Positions 1 through 9,172 are shown, counted from the stretch's first letter. The stretch: DNA of 64,000 nucleotides from Natrarchaeobius halalkaliphilus (GCF_003841485.1 NZ_REFY01000001.1:655124-719123); one strand, 5' to 3'. The notes: generated by a model not told the origin, from the sequence alone. A program made the numbers and translations.

Positions 1-423
1 TGCCGACGCAAGGGAGAACGCAGCGTCCGTGAGGAGATCGATCGCAGAGCGCTGGACGTCAGCGACTTCGACGGTGTAGGTCACGTCGAACGCAGTGATC
101 GGGATCTCAGCCGGGAGCTCCTCGACGATCCCGATGACCTCGTCGAGGCGAAAGTACAACGTGAGCAGGATCGGAGAGAAGACCGCGACGATGCTGACGA
201 ATCCGAGGAGGGTCGCTGCGAGAGCACCGATCCACTCCGACAGGCCCCGTCGAACGAGCCACCGCTGGACCGGGACGAGCACGTACGCGACGGTCAGCGC
301 GAACAGGATCGTCCCGAGAACCTCCAGCAGGATCGCAGCCGTGAGGATCCCGAGGAGTCCGACGACTCCCGCGAGGACGTATCGACGGCTCCGGTCCGGG
401 CTCTCGCCCACGTTCGTTCCCAC
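1..423 (-). CDS. AI-2E family transporter-like membrane protein, N-terminal part
   Basis: The gene runs off the left edge, so only about the first 141 codons are visible and no stop codon is seen. The product opens with a short polar segment followed by hydrophobic stretches (about residues 15-50 and 60-92) and a soluble loop ending near the edge. The order of two hydrophobic blocks, an RRGL-type turn and a beta-rich loop resembles the N-terminus of the AI-2E/UPF0118 permease family, whose members are about 350 residues and have varied or unknown substrates. Two in-frame GTG codons (423 and 411) are possible starts; an in-frame stop lies just upstream of 423. It is divergent from the ThiB-like gene. 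Family assignment is by memory of motif layout. Confidence 0.62.
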   Translation of the reverse strand, partial: MGTNVGESPDRSRRYVLAGVVGLLGILTAAILLEVLGTILFALTVAYVLVPVQRWLVRRGLSEWIGALAATLLGFVSIVAVFSPILLTLYFRLDEVIGIVEELPAEIPITAFDVTYTVEVADVQRSAIDLLTDAAFSLASA

Positions 424-513
424 AACCGTGACTCACACGGTGTGGTGAAAATCCTTTGCACCGGACGAACGAGTGCCACGAGCCTTAAGCCCTCGTAGCG
501 TGATAATCGACCA

Positions 514-1770
514 ATGAGGCGACGGACCTTCGTCCGCAATGTCGGTGGCGGCTCGGTAGTCGGTCTGGCCGGTGCCGGCTGTCTCGAGCGCGAGGACGAA
601 GCGCCGAACGGAGAAGAAGAAGTTCCACCCGAAGAAGACGACGGAACGCTCCGAATCGCGACCTACTCGTCGATGATCGATGGCGAGAATCCGGCCGGAG
701 AGTGGCTTTCTGAGGGGTTTCAAGAGGAGTTTCCCGACGTCGAAATCGACTGGGTGGTCCCCGAAGCGGGAATCGACCACTTCATCCAGCGCGCACGGCT
801 CGAGACGGAGATCGGAGCCGACGTCTATCTCGGATTGACGATCAGTGAACTGATTCGCGTCGACGACATCCTCGAGAGAAGACTGTTCGAAACGCTCGAG
901 CGGGACCGACTCGAGCGAGACGGTCGCGTCCGGGACGACCTCGAGTTCGACGACCCGCTCGACAGAGCCATTCCGTTCGATTCGGGCTATCTCAGCCTCG
1001 TCTACGACGAAACCGTGCTCACGGAACCGGCGTCGTTCGAGGATCTGACGTCGGCGGAGTACGAAGACAGCCTGCTCGTTCAAGACCCCCGACACTCGGA
1101 TCCGGGACGGGCGTTTCTACTGTGGACCGTCGCGGAGTACGGCGAATCGTTCGACGAGTACTGGCGGGCCCTCCGAAGAAACGGCGTCCAGATGCACGAG
1201 TACTGGTCGACGTCCTACCGCGAGAACTACCTCGAGGGCGCACGGCCAATGATCGTCTCGTATTCGACGGATCGGGTCGGTGCGAACGCAGCCGACAGGG
1301 ACCTCGACGGTCACCGGATCGCGACGCCAGACGACCGGGGCTACGAGATCAGAGAGGGCGGCGCAATCTTCGAAAGCACCGACAAAACCGCACTCGCGTA
1401 CGAGTTTCTCGACTTCGTGCTCTCGAGCGATGCCCAGGCCGAACTCGCCGTACGGAACGCTCAGTACCCGGCGATCGAGCCAGATTATCTCGATCTCGGA
1501 TCGGAGTTTACGGCCTATGCACGCCGACCGCCGGAGACCATCCGCTTTTCCTACGACGAGCTCAGAGACGGGTTGAACGAGTGGCTAGCCGTCTGGGTCG
1601 ACGAGTGGAGCGACGAGCTAGACGAGGACGATCCGGCGGCCGACCTCGAAATGAACGAGACCGTCTCCGATCCGCCCGAAGCAAACGAGACAGCATCCGA
1701 TTCGATCGATCCCAACGAAACCATGGCCGACTCGACCGACGACGATGGGGGGACGGAATCCGGTGGATAG
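514..1770 (+). CDS. thiB: ThiB-like thiamine ABC transporter substrate-binding lipoprotein
   Basis: 418 residues. It starts with a twin-arginine signal (MRRRTFV) and a lipobox ending LAGAGC at Cys23, so it is predicted to be exported folded and lipid-anchored. The mature part has a type II periplasmic-binding-protein layout with LRIATYSS at the start of the fold, FDSGYLSLVYD in the hinge region and a C-terminal segment typical of thiamine-binding ThiB/TbpA proteins. The last 50 or so residues are an acidic tail with repeated Asn-Glu-Thr units. No permease or ATPase partner lies in the window, so the transport system is incomplete here. A TATA-like CCTTAAG at about 483-491 precedes the ATG by about 25 nt, suggesting a nearly leaderless transcript. 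Binding of another cofactor or of Fe cannot be excluded. Confidence 0.75.
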   Translation: MRRRTFVRNVGGGSVVGLAGAGCLEREDEAPNGEEEVPPEEDDGTLRIATYSSMIDGENPAGEWLSEGFQEEFPDVEIDWVVPEAGIDHFIQRARLETEIGADVYLGLTISELIRVDDILERRLFETLERDRLERDGRVRDDLEFDDPLDRAIPFDSGYLSLVYDETVLTEPASFEDLTSAEYEDSLLVQDPRHSDPGRAFLLWTVAEYGESFDEYWRALRRNGVQMHEYWSTSYRENYLEGARPMIVSYSTDRVGANAADRDLDGHRIATPDDRGYEIREGGAIFESTDKTALAYEFLDFVLSSDAQAELAVRNAQYPAIEPDYLDLGSEFTAYARRPPETIRFSYDELRDGLNEWLAVWVDEWSDELDEDDPAADLEMNETVSDPPEANETASDSIDPNETMADSTDDDGGTESGG

Positions 1771-1868
1771 CTGAGACAGCGATCGCTCGTCGTAGGCCGA
1801 GGTTACCGTACACTGACCGCTCGAGACCTGCGCAGTTTTATCAGCGAGAACGTGGTACGTCGTCGCGC

Positions 1869-2255
1869 ATGGTACTCAAACGGCTACTCAGCGGCGACCC
1901 ATCGAAGAGTTCGAAGCTCTATCTCGCCATCGGCGTGCTTTCGCTCGTGAAAGCGATCGCGGTGCGAAAGGATCCGAATCGATTCCGGCGGGAACTGCTC
2001 GATGCCGGGCTCTTTCTCGGCGTCGGGATCGCACTCAGAAAGTACAGTCAGCTCAAAGCGCAGAAGCGATCCGAGATCGAATCGCAGCTCCCGAACTGGC
2101 TCGGAGACGTCGGCGGCTCGGAGGGTAGGTTCGACTCCGGATCGGAATCGACGGTAACCGGATTTCAGTCGCGTGCGAAAGAGCGTCTTCAGGGACGGTC
2201 CGAACCGGAACCCTCGCTCAGGGATCGGGCTCGGGGAATCGTCTCGAGCCAGTGA
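1869..2255 (+). CDS. Small conserved haloarchaeal membrane-associated protein
   Basis: 128 residues from the ATG at 1869; the frame is open far upstream, but this ATG is preceded by a plausible haloarchaeal promoter spacing and begins the hydrophobic part. Residues about 16-32 and 44-58 are weakly hydrophobic and could be membrane-associated. The remainder is a charged, flexible tail (SESTVTG, EPEPSLRDRARG). I do not recognise a named domain. It sits between the ThiB-like gene and the convergent aspartate kinase, separated by short gaps, with no obvious operon partner. Codon use and acidity match neighbouring core genes. Confidence 0.6.
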   Translation: MVLKRLLSGDPSKSSKLYLAIGVLSLVKAIAVRKDPNRFRRELLDAGLFLGVGIALRKYSQLKAQKRSEIESQLPNWLGDVGGSEGRFDSGSESTVTGFQSRAKERLQGRSEPEPSLRDRARGIVSSQ

Positions 2256-2290
2256 GACGATAGGGCTCCGGAGGACGGGTCAGTTCGGCC

Positions 2291-3469
2291 TCAAAAGAGG
2301 TCCTGGGTCAGCTCGAGAGTTTTCTCGCGGTCGTCCCAGTCGACGAAGAGCGCGACGCTGGTGGCGCTCGTGATGACGTCCTTGAGGTGGATTCGTTCTT
2401 TCGCGAGCGGGTTGATGATCTCGCTGACGACTCCGGGTCGGTTGGGGAGTTCGCCCCCGGTCACGCGAACGACGGCGATCGGTGAGCTAACAGTGACACT
2501 CGAGAGTTCGTCTCGGGCGATGACTTCCCGGTGGAGGATGTTTTCGGCGCGTTCGGCCTCGTCCTCGTCGATGTAGAACGTGATCGTGTCCATTCCGCTC
2601 GCGACGGCATCGATGTTGATGTCGCTCTCGCTGAGCGCCTCCGAGAGGTGATGGAAGATTCCGGGCTGGTTACGGATGGCCCGGCCAGCAACCGTCAGAC
2701 AGGCGAGTGGCCGTTCGCGAAGTCCGACGAGACTCTTGAACTCACCTTCGATGCTCGTTCCACCGGAGAGAAGATCGCCGTGTTGGTAGTGGACGACGCG
2801 AACGTTCAGTCGCCCGTCCTTGTACGACAGCGCAGATGGGGCAACGACTTCGGCGCCCCGGAACGAGAGGTTTCGAAGTTCGTCGACGGAAATCTTGCCA
2901 ACGTTACGCGCACCCTCGACGACGCGCGGGTCGCCGGTCATGACGCCCTCGACGTCGGTCACGATGACGACCTCGTCGGCGTCCATGTACTTGCCCATCA
3001 TGACCGCGGTCGTGTCGCTTCCGCCGCGACCCAGCGTCGTGATCGCGCCGTCCGGTCCCTCCGCGAGGAACCCGGTGAGGACGGGGACTTCCTCGTCCAT
3101 CGTTTCTGAGACCTCGAGCGCCCGTTTCTGGCTCTCTTCGACGTTGACCTCGCCGTACTCGTCGGTGACGACCGGCCATCCCTCCTTTCCTGGCTCTAAG
3201 AATTTGGCATCGATTCCACGGGCCGACAGCGCAGCCTTGAGCATTCTGACCGAGGTTCGCTCGCCCATACTGACGATCTGCGCTCGGTCGGCTTCGTCGG
3301 TCTCGAAGGTGATATCGTCGAGCAAGTCGTCCGTGGTCGATCCCATCGCGCTCGCGACGACGGCGATCTCGTGGCCGTCCTCGACGGCAGCGGCGACCGA
3401 ATCCGCGGCGCGGTTGATCCGCTCCCCGCTGCCGAGACTGGTCCCTCCAAACTTGGCTACAACGCGCAT
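2291..3469 (-). CDS. lysC: Aspartate kinase
   Basis: 392 residues, the normal size for a monofunctional archaeal aspartokinase. It phosphorylates L-aspartate, the first step of the Lys/Thr/Met pathway. The N-terminus carries the KFGGTSLG nucleotide-binding signature (residues 5-12) and the amino-acid kinase fold continues through MGERTSVRML and the TLGRGGSDTTA loop. Two ACT regulatory domains follow in the last 140 residues (around AGRAIRNQPGIFHHL and GGELPNRPGVVSEI), implying allosteric feedback control. The ATG at 3469 is chosen because it begins the conserved MRVVAKFGG; the open frame extends upstream without conserved sequence. It is a single gene, convergent with the upstream small protein and divergent from a GNAT gene. 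Confidence 0.95.
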   Translation of the reverse strand: MRVVAKFGGTSLGSGERINRAADSVAAAVEDGHEIAVVASAMGSTTDDLLDDITFETDEADRAQIVSMGERTSVRMLKAALSARGIDAKFLEPGKEGWPVVTDEYGEVNVEESQKRALEVSETMDEEVPVLTGFLAEGPDGAITTLGRGGSDTTAVMMGKYMDADEVVIVTDVEGVMTGDPRVVEGARNVGKISVDELRNLSFRGAEVVAPSALSYKDGRLNVRVVHYQHGDLLSGGTSIEGEFKSLVGLRERPLACLTVAGRAIRNQPGIFHHLSEALSESDINIDAVASGMDTITFYIDEDEAERAENILHREVIARDELSSVTVSSPIAVVRVTGGELPNRPGVVSEIINPLAKERIHLKDVITSATSVALFVDWDDREKTLELTQDLF

Positions 3470-3648
3470 ACTGGCACCTCGTCGGTCCGTGCTCGCGTAC
3501 CGGTGGCGTGGCTCATACCCCGCCGTTACCAGAGCGAGCAAATAACTGTGTCCCATTGATTCCGCTTTTATCCCACATAGGAAACGAGCGAACGTGATCG
3601 CCGCCCGCAGCCGGGATTTATGTTCGTGCACAACATTACCACACCACG

Positions 3649-4086
3649 ATGAACGTACGGGACGCACTCGAGGCCGACGCGGACGCGCTGGCGGCGATCG
3701 CGGACTCGCCGACCGACGTGATGCGAAACCTCGTCCACGATCGGACGGTCCGCGTCGCCGAGGACGGCAGCCACGATCCGAACGCGGACGTCTCGAGTTC
3801 ACAGTACGACGGCTCGAATCCCGAGGATCTGCTTGGATTCATCAGCTTCGATGCGCGCGAAGACACCGTTCACGTCACACAGATCGGCGGAACCGAAGCC
3901 GCCTGCGAACAGTTGCTCGCGGAGCCGGTCCGGTTTGCCGAGCGGGAGTCGATGGCCGTCGAGATGCTGGTGGCAACCGACACGGACTCGATCCGCGACG
4001 CCGCCGAGGAACTCGGTTTCACGCGCCAGGGAACGGGCCCGCGGTTCGACGGTGCTCGGACCGACCGGTTTCGACTCGAGCCGTAG
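3649..4086 (+). CDS. GNAT-like N-acetyltransferase
   Basis: 145 residues. The protein has an alpha/beta layout with an LLGFISFDAREDTVHVTQIGG strand-turn segment and a C-terminal DAAEELGFTRQGTGPRF motif, which matches the end of GNAT domains (helix, then the GF.. strand). The usual Q/RxxGxG/A acetyl-CoA loop is not clear, so the enzyme may be divergent. The substrate is unknown. A TATA-like GGATTTATG lies about 30 nt upstream of the ATG. Its 3' end is 3 nt from the end of the convergent polB gene. Confidence 0.65.
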   Translation: MNVRDALEADADALAAIADSPTDVMRNLVHDRTVRVAEDGSHDPNADVSSSQYDGSNPEDLLGFISFDAREDTVHVTQIGGTEAACEQLLAEPVRFAERESMAVEMLVATDTDSIRDAAEELGFTRQGTGPRFDGARTDRFRLEP

Positions 4087-4089
4087 CGC

Positions 4090-5640
4090 TCAGGCGAATT
4101 TCTGGACGGTTACCTCGAGCGTATCGAGGTCGACGATCGGTGCGTAGCCCGCATCGGGATCGATGTTGACGCTCTTTTGGAAATCGGTCTGAGCCTGCCA
4201 GCAGCCGGAGTTGATCGCGAGAACGTTGTGGTACTTGCCGAAGCCGAGTTTGTGGACGTGGCCGGTGTGGAAGATATCCGGAACGTCGTCGATGATCAGG
4301 TAATCCCGCTCCTCCGGTGCGAGGCGGGTGTGGCCGCCGAACTGCGGTGCGACGTGGCGCTTTTTCAGGAGGTGGTACATCGCCTTGTGCGGTTCGTCGT
4401 AGCTCGCTTTCTCTTCGGGCAACTCCGCGATGACCTCGTCGAGCGAGACGCCGTGATACATGAGGACGGAGACGCCCTCGAGCGTCACCGTCGAGGGATT
4501 ACTCACGATCTGAGGATCGTGAGCGGACATGATCTCCCGGAGGTCGTCGGTGAATCCCGGCTGTGGCTCGGCCAGCCGAACGGCGTCGTGGTTTCCGGGG
4601 ATCATCACGATCTCGATATCGCCGGGAACGGCCTTGAGGTACTCGTTGAAGGCTTCGTACTGGTCGTAAATGTCGACGATGTCCAGTTCGTCGTCCTGAT
4701 TCGGATAGACGCCGACGCCCTCAACCATATCGCCTGCGAGCAACAGATACTCGACGTGCTGGGCCTGTTCCGTGTGGAGCCACCGGGCGAAGTCGTTCCA
4801 GGCGTCGGCCATGAACTCCTCGCTGCCGACGTGAACGTCGCTGATCAGCGCCGCCTGAACGTGTCGGTCCGCAGTCGACGGATCGTGCGTTCGAGGCACG
4901 TCCGGAAAGTGCATCGAGTCGACGAAGGCGATTCCCGCGTCGTCCGAAAGCGTTCCCTCCATCGCCAACACTTCGTCACGGAGTAACTCCCCGACCAGAT
5001 CGGCATACTCGCGATCTTTCATCACCAGCCAGGGGAAGGTTCCCGTGGCGTCTTCGAGTTCGATCAGCCAGTGACCGCTGGCAGTCGACCGGATATCGTT
5101 GACCAGCCCGACCATCCCGACCTCGCTTCCGCCGGACATGCTCTCGATCGCCGTCGCCGGACGGTGATTGATCCGGCTTCGAAGCGAAGAGCCGAGTCGC
5201 TCGAGTCGATCCCGAAAGACGGAGACGAAATCCTCGTACTCGCCGGTCCCCGTACTCGAGCCGGTCATATCCCCGTCAATCTCGATCGATCGTCGCTCGA
5301 GATCGGTGGATCGAGTTTGCTCCTGACTACATTCCTTCGTTTCAACTGGAGACGGAACATCAGACAGGTCCGTTACGTGTGAGGGTTTTCCAGTCGAAGT
5401 GGAGGGGTGTTCGTTCCCCTCGGAAGCAGCCGGTCCGCCGGACGATGAGCTCGCTTCGAGTGCGGCGTCGACGTGATCCGTTCGAACGACCAGGGCATCG
5501 TCGGGCAGTTCGGTGAGGATCGACTCGAGCAATGCGTCCGGATCGTCGGCGGACGAAATGCGCGTGACCGCCTCACGCTCGGCGTTATAGCCGCGACTCG
5601 TGAGCTCACTGACGATCCGAGCCGGCCCCTCGAGTGGCAC
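4090..5640 (-). CDS. polB: DNA polymerase D small subunit DP1 (exonuclease subunit)
   Basis: 516 residues from a GTG start. DP1 is the Mre11-like proofreading 3'-5' exonuclease of the archaeal replicative polymerase PolD, partner of the large subunit DP2. The N-terminal 75 residues resemble the DP1 domain (RIVSELTSRGYN). An acidic disordered linker follows, then an OB-fold region, and then the calcineurin-like phosphoesterase with intact metal motifs: SDVHVGS, LAGDMVEG, PGNHD, YHGVS and HTGHVH. All catalytic residues expected of an active nuclease appear present. It lies about 2 kb from orc1 and the candidate origin, as replication genes often cluster. An ORB-like core falls in the coding sequence of the linker. 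Confidence 0.95.
   Translation of the reverse strand: MPLEGPARIVSELTSRGYNAEREAVTRISSADDPDALLESILTELPDDALVVRTDHVDAALEASSSSGGPAASEGNEHPSTSTGKPSHVTDLSDVPSPVETKECSQEQTRSTDLERRSIEIDGDMTGSSTGTGEYEDFVSVFRDRLERLGSSLRSRINHRPATAIESMSGGSEVGMVGLVNDIRSTASGHWLIELEDATGTFPWLVMKDREYADLVGELLRDEVLAMEGTLSDDAGIAFVDSMHFPDVPRTHDPSTADRHVQAALISDVHVGSEEFMADAWNDFARWLHTEQAQHVEYLLLAGDMVEGVGVYPNQDDELDIVDIYDQYEAFNEYLKAVPGDIEIVMIPGNHDAVRLAEPQPGFTDDLREIMSAHDPQIVSNPSTVTLEGVSVLMYHGVSLDEVIAELPEEKASYDEPHKAMYHLLKKRHVAPQFGGHTRLAPEERDYLIIDDVPDIFHTGHVHKLGFGKYHNVLAINSGCWQAQTDFQKSVNIDPDAGYAPIVDLDTLEVTVQKFA
5334..5351 (-). promoter_or_regulatory. ORB-like core inside polB
   Basis: On the minus strand this reads CTCCAGTTGAAACGAAGG, matching the core of the two origin recognition boxes at 9.8 and 10.1 kb. 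It lacks their full G-rich tail. It encodes SPVETK in the polB linker. It may be a genuine Orc1 binding site or a chance match. Confidence 0.4.
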
Positions 5641-5756
5641 ACTCCTGGCATTCGTGACTGTGCAGAAAAGGATAGCGAAAGCTCGGTTGGACGGTGAGTT
5701 TTCCTCGGTGCCAGCGAGCAGAAAGTTGATTGCTCACCCCATCAAAACCCAGAGCG

Positions 5757-6779
5757 ATGAGCGGTCCCCACTCTGACGACTCTCGCTCCAGCGGTTCGGA
5801 TTCCGACGAGTCCGATCCAGACGACACCGTCGCCGGAGAGTCCGGATCCGAAAGACCCGGAAGTTCGAGAACTGACGACGAACGAACGGGTTCAGGGACC
5901 GTCGACACCGACTCGGCCAGAGCCGCGACGGACGAAAGCGACGAACCCGACGTCACCATCGAGGACGACGGGCTCCTTCGATGGTTCGTTCGGACGGACG
6001 ACGGAACGGTCGTTCTCGTCCGAGACGTACTGAGCAGCGTTGCACTGGTCGCGGTCATCGGCCTGTTGCTCTTTGGAATCAGCGGGATCTGGCCGCCGCT
6101 TGTCGCCGTCGAAAGCGGAAGTATGGAGCCGAACATGCAGCGCGGCGACCTGATTTTCGTCGTCGCGGACGATCGGTTCGTCGGTGACGGGGCGACCGAA
6201 GGAACCGGCGTCGTCACGCTCGAGAACGGCCAGAACGCCGGTCACGAGAAGTTCGGCCAGTCTGGAGACGTGATTATCTTCAAACCGGACGGGAGCGACT
6301 ATCACACGCCGATAATACATCGCGCGCATTTCTGGGTCGAGGACGGTGAGAACTGGGTGGAGACGAAAGCCGACGAGGACATCATCGGCGGTTCGACCTG
6401 TGAGGAGGTTCCGACCTGTCCCGCCGAACGCGACGGCTTCGTCACGAAAGGCGACGACAACAGCGGCTACGACCAGTACGGTGGAGCCAGAACTGACGTC
6501 GTCCAGCCCGACTGGATCACCGGGAAAGCGATGGTTCGAGTTCCGTGGCTCGGCCACGTCCGCCTGGTGTTCGACTCGCTCCTCGGCGGACTGGTCGCTC
6601 CGATTCCAACGGCTCCGGGAATCGGTTCACCCACAGGTGCGATCGGTACCGGTCTCGAGGCCGGGGGCGTCGGGCTCGCTGGGGCGACAGGGAACGTCGG
6701 TACGGCCGGAACGATCGGATTCATCGGCGGAAGCATCGGCGTCGGCGGAATCGGGGTCGCTGCCGGGCGTCGATTGTAA
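5757..6779 (+). CDS. Signal peptidase I (archaeal/ER type, S26B)
   Basis: 340 residues from the ATG at 5757. It should cleave Sec signal peptides at the outer face of the membrane. An acidic, Ser/Asp-rich N-terminal 75-residue region precedes a transmembrane segment (about residues 95-125). The nucleophile Ser lies in ESGSMEPNM. The archaeal-type catalytic His replaces the bacterial Lys in IIHRAHF. The Asp-containing TKGDDNSGYDQ motif is also present. The C-terminus is unusual, with about 60 residues of Gly/Ala/Ile/Val-rich near-repeats that could form a membrane-inserted or packing segment. This is longer than typical catalytic cores of about 200 residues. It is divergent from polB. Confidence 0.9.
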   Translation: MSGPHSDDSRSSGSDSDESDPDDTVAGESGSERPGSSRTDDERTGSGTVDTDSARAATDESDEPDVTIEDDGLLRWFVRTDDGTVVLVRDVLSSVALVAVIGLLLFGISGIWPPLVAVESGSMEPNMQRGDLIFVVADDRFVGDGATEGTGVVTLENGQNAGHEKFGQSGDVIIFKPDGSDYHTPIIHRAHFWVEDGENWVETKADEDIIGGSTCEEVPTCPAERDGFVTKGDDNSGYDQYGGARTDVVQPDWITGKAMVRVPWLGHVRLVFDSLLGGLVAPIPTAPGIGSPTGAIGTGLEAGGVGLAGATGNVGTAGTIGFIGGSIGVGGIGVAAGRRL

Positions 6780-6790
6780 CCTCGTCGGAC

Positions 6791-7252
6791 TCAGCTATCC
6801 GTCGTGATCTCGAGCGAGAGATCGTCGCCGTCTTCGAGGACGTAGTCGGTCGGCTCCACGTCGGTGTCGTCGACGGCGAACGTCAGTTCCGTTCCCGACT
6901 CGTCCCCACGATACGTCGTTTCCTCGTAGCTGACGACGTGGACGTCTCCGTCTCTGCGGTAGGCAAAGTGGGGAAGGACGTCGATTCCCGCGGCGAACGT
7001 TACGGGTTCGTCGCCCTCCATATACCAGAAATCGGTGTCCTCGTGGAGATGAAAGTCCATCGAGTAATCGTCGGCGTGCTCGGCCTGAAACCGGTCTTCC
7101 GAGAGATCGATCGCCGAGTCGTCGACGACGATCTCGATAGTACCGAAGCCGTGAAGCTCGGGTGGTTCGGCAGAATCATCGCGGTCGTCGAACAGACATC
7201 CGGAAAGCGCGACGACAGCGGCGGTCCCGACGACGACAGTTCGTCGTCTCAT
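6791..7252 (-). CDS. Tat lipoprotein of unknown function
   Basis: 153 residues from the ATG at 7252; an upstream in-frame ATG would add seven residues. The signal has MRRRTVVVG and a lipobox ending ALSGC, indicating Tat export and lipidation. The mature domain is acidic and rich in predicted beta strand, with short aromatic/His-containing segments (MDFHLHEDTDFWYMEG, DVLPHFAYRRDG). I recognise this as a conserved haloarchaeal family but know no function. It is convergent with the signal peptidase gene, separated by 11 nt, and lies downstream of orc1. Confidence 0.7.
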   Translation of the reverse strand: MRRRTVVVGTAAVVALSGCLFDDRDDSAEPPELHGFGTIEIVVDDSAIDLSEDRFQAEHADDYSMDFHLHEDTDFWYMEGDEPVTFAAGIDVLPHFAYRRDGDVHVVSYEETTYRGDESGTELTFAVDDTDVEPTDYVLEDGDDLSLEITTDS

Positions 7253-7396
7253 ACGTGATCGGTTCGACTCCAACTATATCCGCCCGTCGATGATTCCTGT
7301 GAGCGGAAAAGGGACGGCGATCGCGGTCGAAAAACGGCGAAGGCGGACAGAGGCAGGTGGCGAAGTGGAAGGTCGAACGCGAGGAATCCACTCGAG

Positions 7397-9172
7397 TTAG
7401 TTCTCGAAGCGAGCCTGAACGAACGGCTGGACGTCGTCGATGTCGCTCAGTCGAGAGTCAGAGAGCAAGACGGCCTCCGTCTCTTCGAGTGGAACCGAGA
7501 GGCTGATCTCTTTGGTTCGGCCGTAGCGTCCCTTCGAGACGACGACAGCGTTGACGATCCCCAGCATGTCGAGTTCGCTGATGAGATCGGTTACTCGACG
7601 CTGAGTCAGAACGTCCGCGTCGATCTCATCACAGAGGCGTTTGTAGATGTTGAACACTTCGCCGGTGTTGATGCTGTGAACGCCGTTTTTCTCGAGTAAG
7701 ATGATCGAAAAGAGGACGAGTTTGCTCTGGGTTGGCAGCGTCCGGACGACCTCGACGACGCGGTCGAGTTCGATCTTGTCCTGGGCCTGACGGACGTGTT
7801 CTTCGACGATGGTTTCGGCCTGGGCGCGTTCTGCGAGTTCTCCCGCCGTCCGAAGCAAGTCGAGCGCGCGACGCGCATCACCGTGTTCCTGGGCCGCAAA
7901 CGCCGCACAGAGCGGGATGACGTCATCCGACAGCGCACCACCTTTGAACGCGACCTCGGATCGATGCTGCAGGATGTCTCGCAACTGATTCGCGTCGTAG
8001 GGTGGGAAGACGATTTCCTCTTCACCGAGGCTGGATTTGACCCGAGGATCGAGGAAGTCAGTGAATTTGAGATCGTTCGAAATACCGATAATAGATACGC
8101 GGGAGTTCTCGAGTTCGGAGTTCATACGCGAGAGATTATAGAGCGTGTCGTCACCGCTCTTCTCGACGAGTTTGTCGATCTCGTCGAGCATGATGACGAC
8201 GACCCGTTCCCGGTAGTCAACCGCATCGAAGAAGACGCTGTAGACCCGATCGGTTGGCCAACCGGTCATCGGCACTTCCTCGAACGAGTCCCGGTCCGTC
8301 TCGAGTTCCTCGATACGGTCTTCGACCGCGGCCGTCGAGTCGAACTCCGTCGACTCGAGCGGGTGGGGAGATGATCCCGAATTTTCGGCGTTCGAACCCG
8401 GGGAACGCTCTGTGGCTCCCTCCGAAGATGTGTCCGACGAACCTCCCGGCGTACTGGACGGCGAAGACCCCTCTGTTTCACCTGGAGATTCGAGAGACTG
8501 GCGCTCATTGTCGTCTCCAGATGAAGCGTGATCATTACGCGTGCGAGAAGCGTCGTCGTGGGTCGAGTTTCCGTGAGAGTCGTCGGACGACGGATCGAAC
8601 AGATCGGATCCGAGATCGACCGATTGCGAATCTACCTCCTCGTTCGCGGCGGTAACGTCGTAGTCGTCGACCGCCTCGAGCAGGTTCTCGAGAGAGTCGA
8701 TTCGATCGTCGATACCCGCCACGTTCGTTTCGATGAACTTGTTCGCCAGCTGTGCGAGGACACGATACTGGGTATCGGTCACCTCGCAGTTGATGTACTC
8801 GACGTCACAGGGAACGCTGTACTTCTGAGACGTGCTCTCGAGTTCCTTACTGACGAACTTCGCGCTCGCGGTCTTTCCCGTTCCAGTCTTTCCGTAGATG
8901 AGGATATTCGATGGCGTCTCACCGCGAAGCGCTGCGACGAGAATCGTGGCCATCTTGTTGATCTGGTCCTTTCGATGGGGGAGTTCGTGGGGGGTATACG
9001 AGGGACGGAGGACCTCCTTGTTCTCGAAAATCGGCTCGCCGCTGAGCAGGTCGTCGAACAGTCCCTGGTTCGGCTCATCGGCTCCGAGATCCGTTCCGCT
9101 AAGCTCCGTGGAAAACCCGGGCTGTCCATCGATTCCGTCCGAACTCGTCGTGTTCATCTCGTCGTCTGACAT
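7397..9172 (-). CDS. orc1: Orc1/Cdc6 replication initiator
   Basis: 591 residues. Orc1/Cdc6 proteins bind origin recognition boxes and load the MCM helicase. The AAA+ module starts around residue 50, with Walker A GKTGTGKT (94-101) and Walker B VVIMLDEID. A sensor/arginine region follows and the last about 100 residues form the winged-helix DNA-binding domain (LTQRRVTDLISELDMLG). A long acidic Ser/Gly/Asp-rich insert (about residues 175-290) separates Walker A from Walker B and makes the protein longer than most family members. The gene is transcribed away from an AT-rich region that carries inverted ORBs, the usual arrangement for a cognate origin. A TATA-like sequence lies at about 9190-9200 on the minus strand. 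Confidence 0.95.
   Translation of the reverse strand: MSDDEMNTTSSDGIDGQPGFSTELSGTDLGADEPNQGLFDDLLSGEPIFENKEVLRPSYTPHELPHRKDQINKMATILVAALRGETPSNILIYGKTGTGKTASAKFVSKELESTSQKYSVPCDVEYINCEVTDTQYRVLAQLANKFIETNVAGIDDRIDSLENLLEAVDDYDVTAANEEVDSQSVDLGSDLFDPSSDDSHGNSTHDDASRTRNDHASSGDDNERQSLESPGETEGSSPSSTPGGSSDTSSEGATERSPGSNAENSGSSPHPLESTEFDSTAAVEDRIEELETDRDSFEEVPMTGWPTDRVYSVFFDAVDYRERVVVIMLDEIDKLVEKSGDDTLYNLSRMNSELENSRVSIIGISNDLKFTDFLDPRVKSSLGEEEIVFPPYDANQLRDILQHRSEVAFKGGALSDDVIPLCAAFAAQEHGDARRALDLLRTAGELAERAQAETIVEEHVRQAQDKIELDRVVEVVRTLPTQSKLVLFSIILLEKNGVHSINTGEVFNIYKRLCDEIDADVLTQRRVTDLISELDMLGIVNAVVVSKGRYGRTKEISLSVPLEETEAVLLSDSRLSDIDDVQPFVQARFEN

Noticed and set aside
424..513. TPP riboswitch upstream of the ThiB-like gene
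   Set aside because: The gap is only 90 nt, contains a TATA-like element about 25 nt from the start and lacks the conserved thi-box sequences.
1122..1868. Extended start for the small protein at 1869-2255
   Set aside because: The open frame runs far upstream, but that part overlaps the ThiB-like gene and is Arg-rich antisense-like sequence, so the internal ATG at 1869 is preferred.
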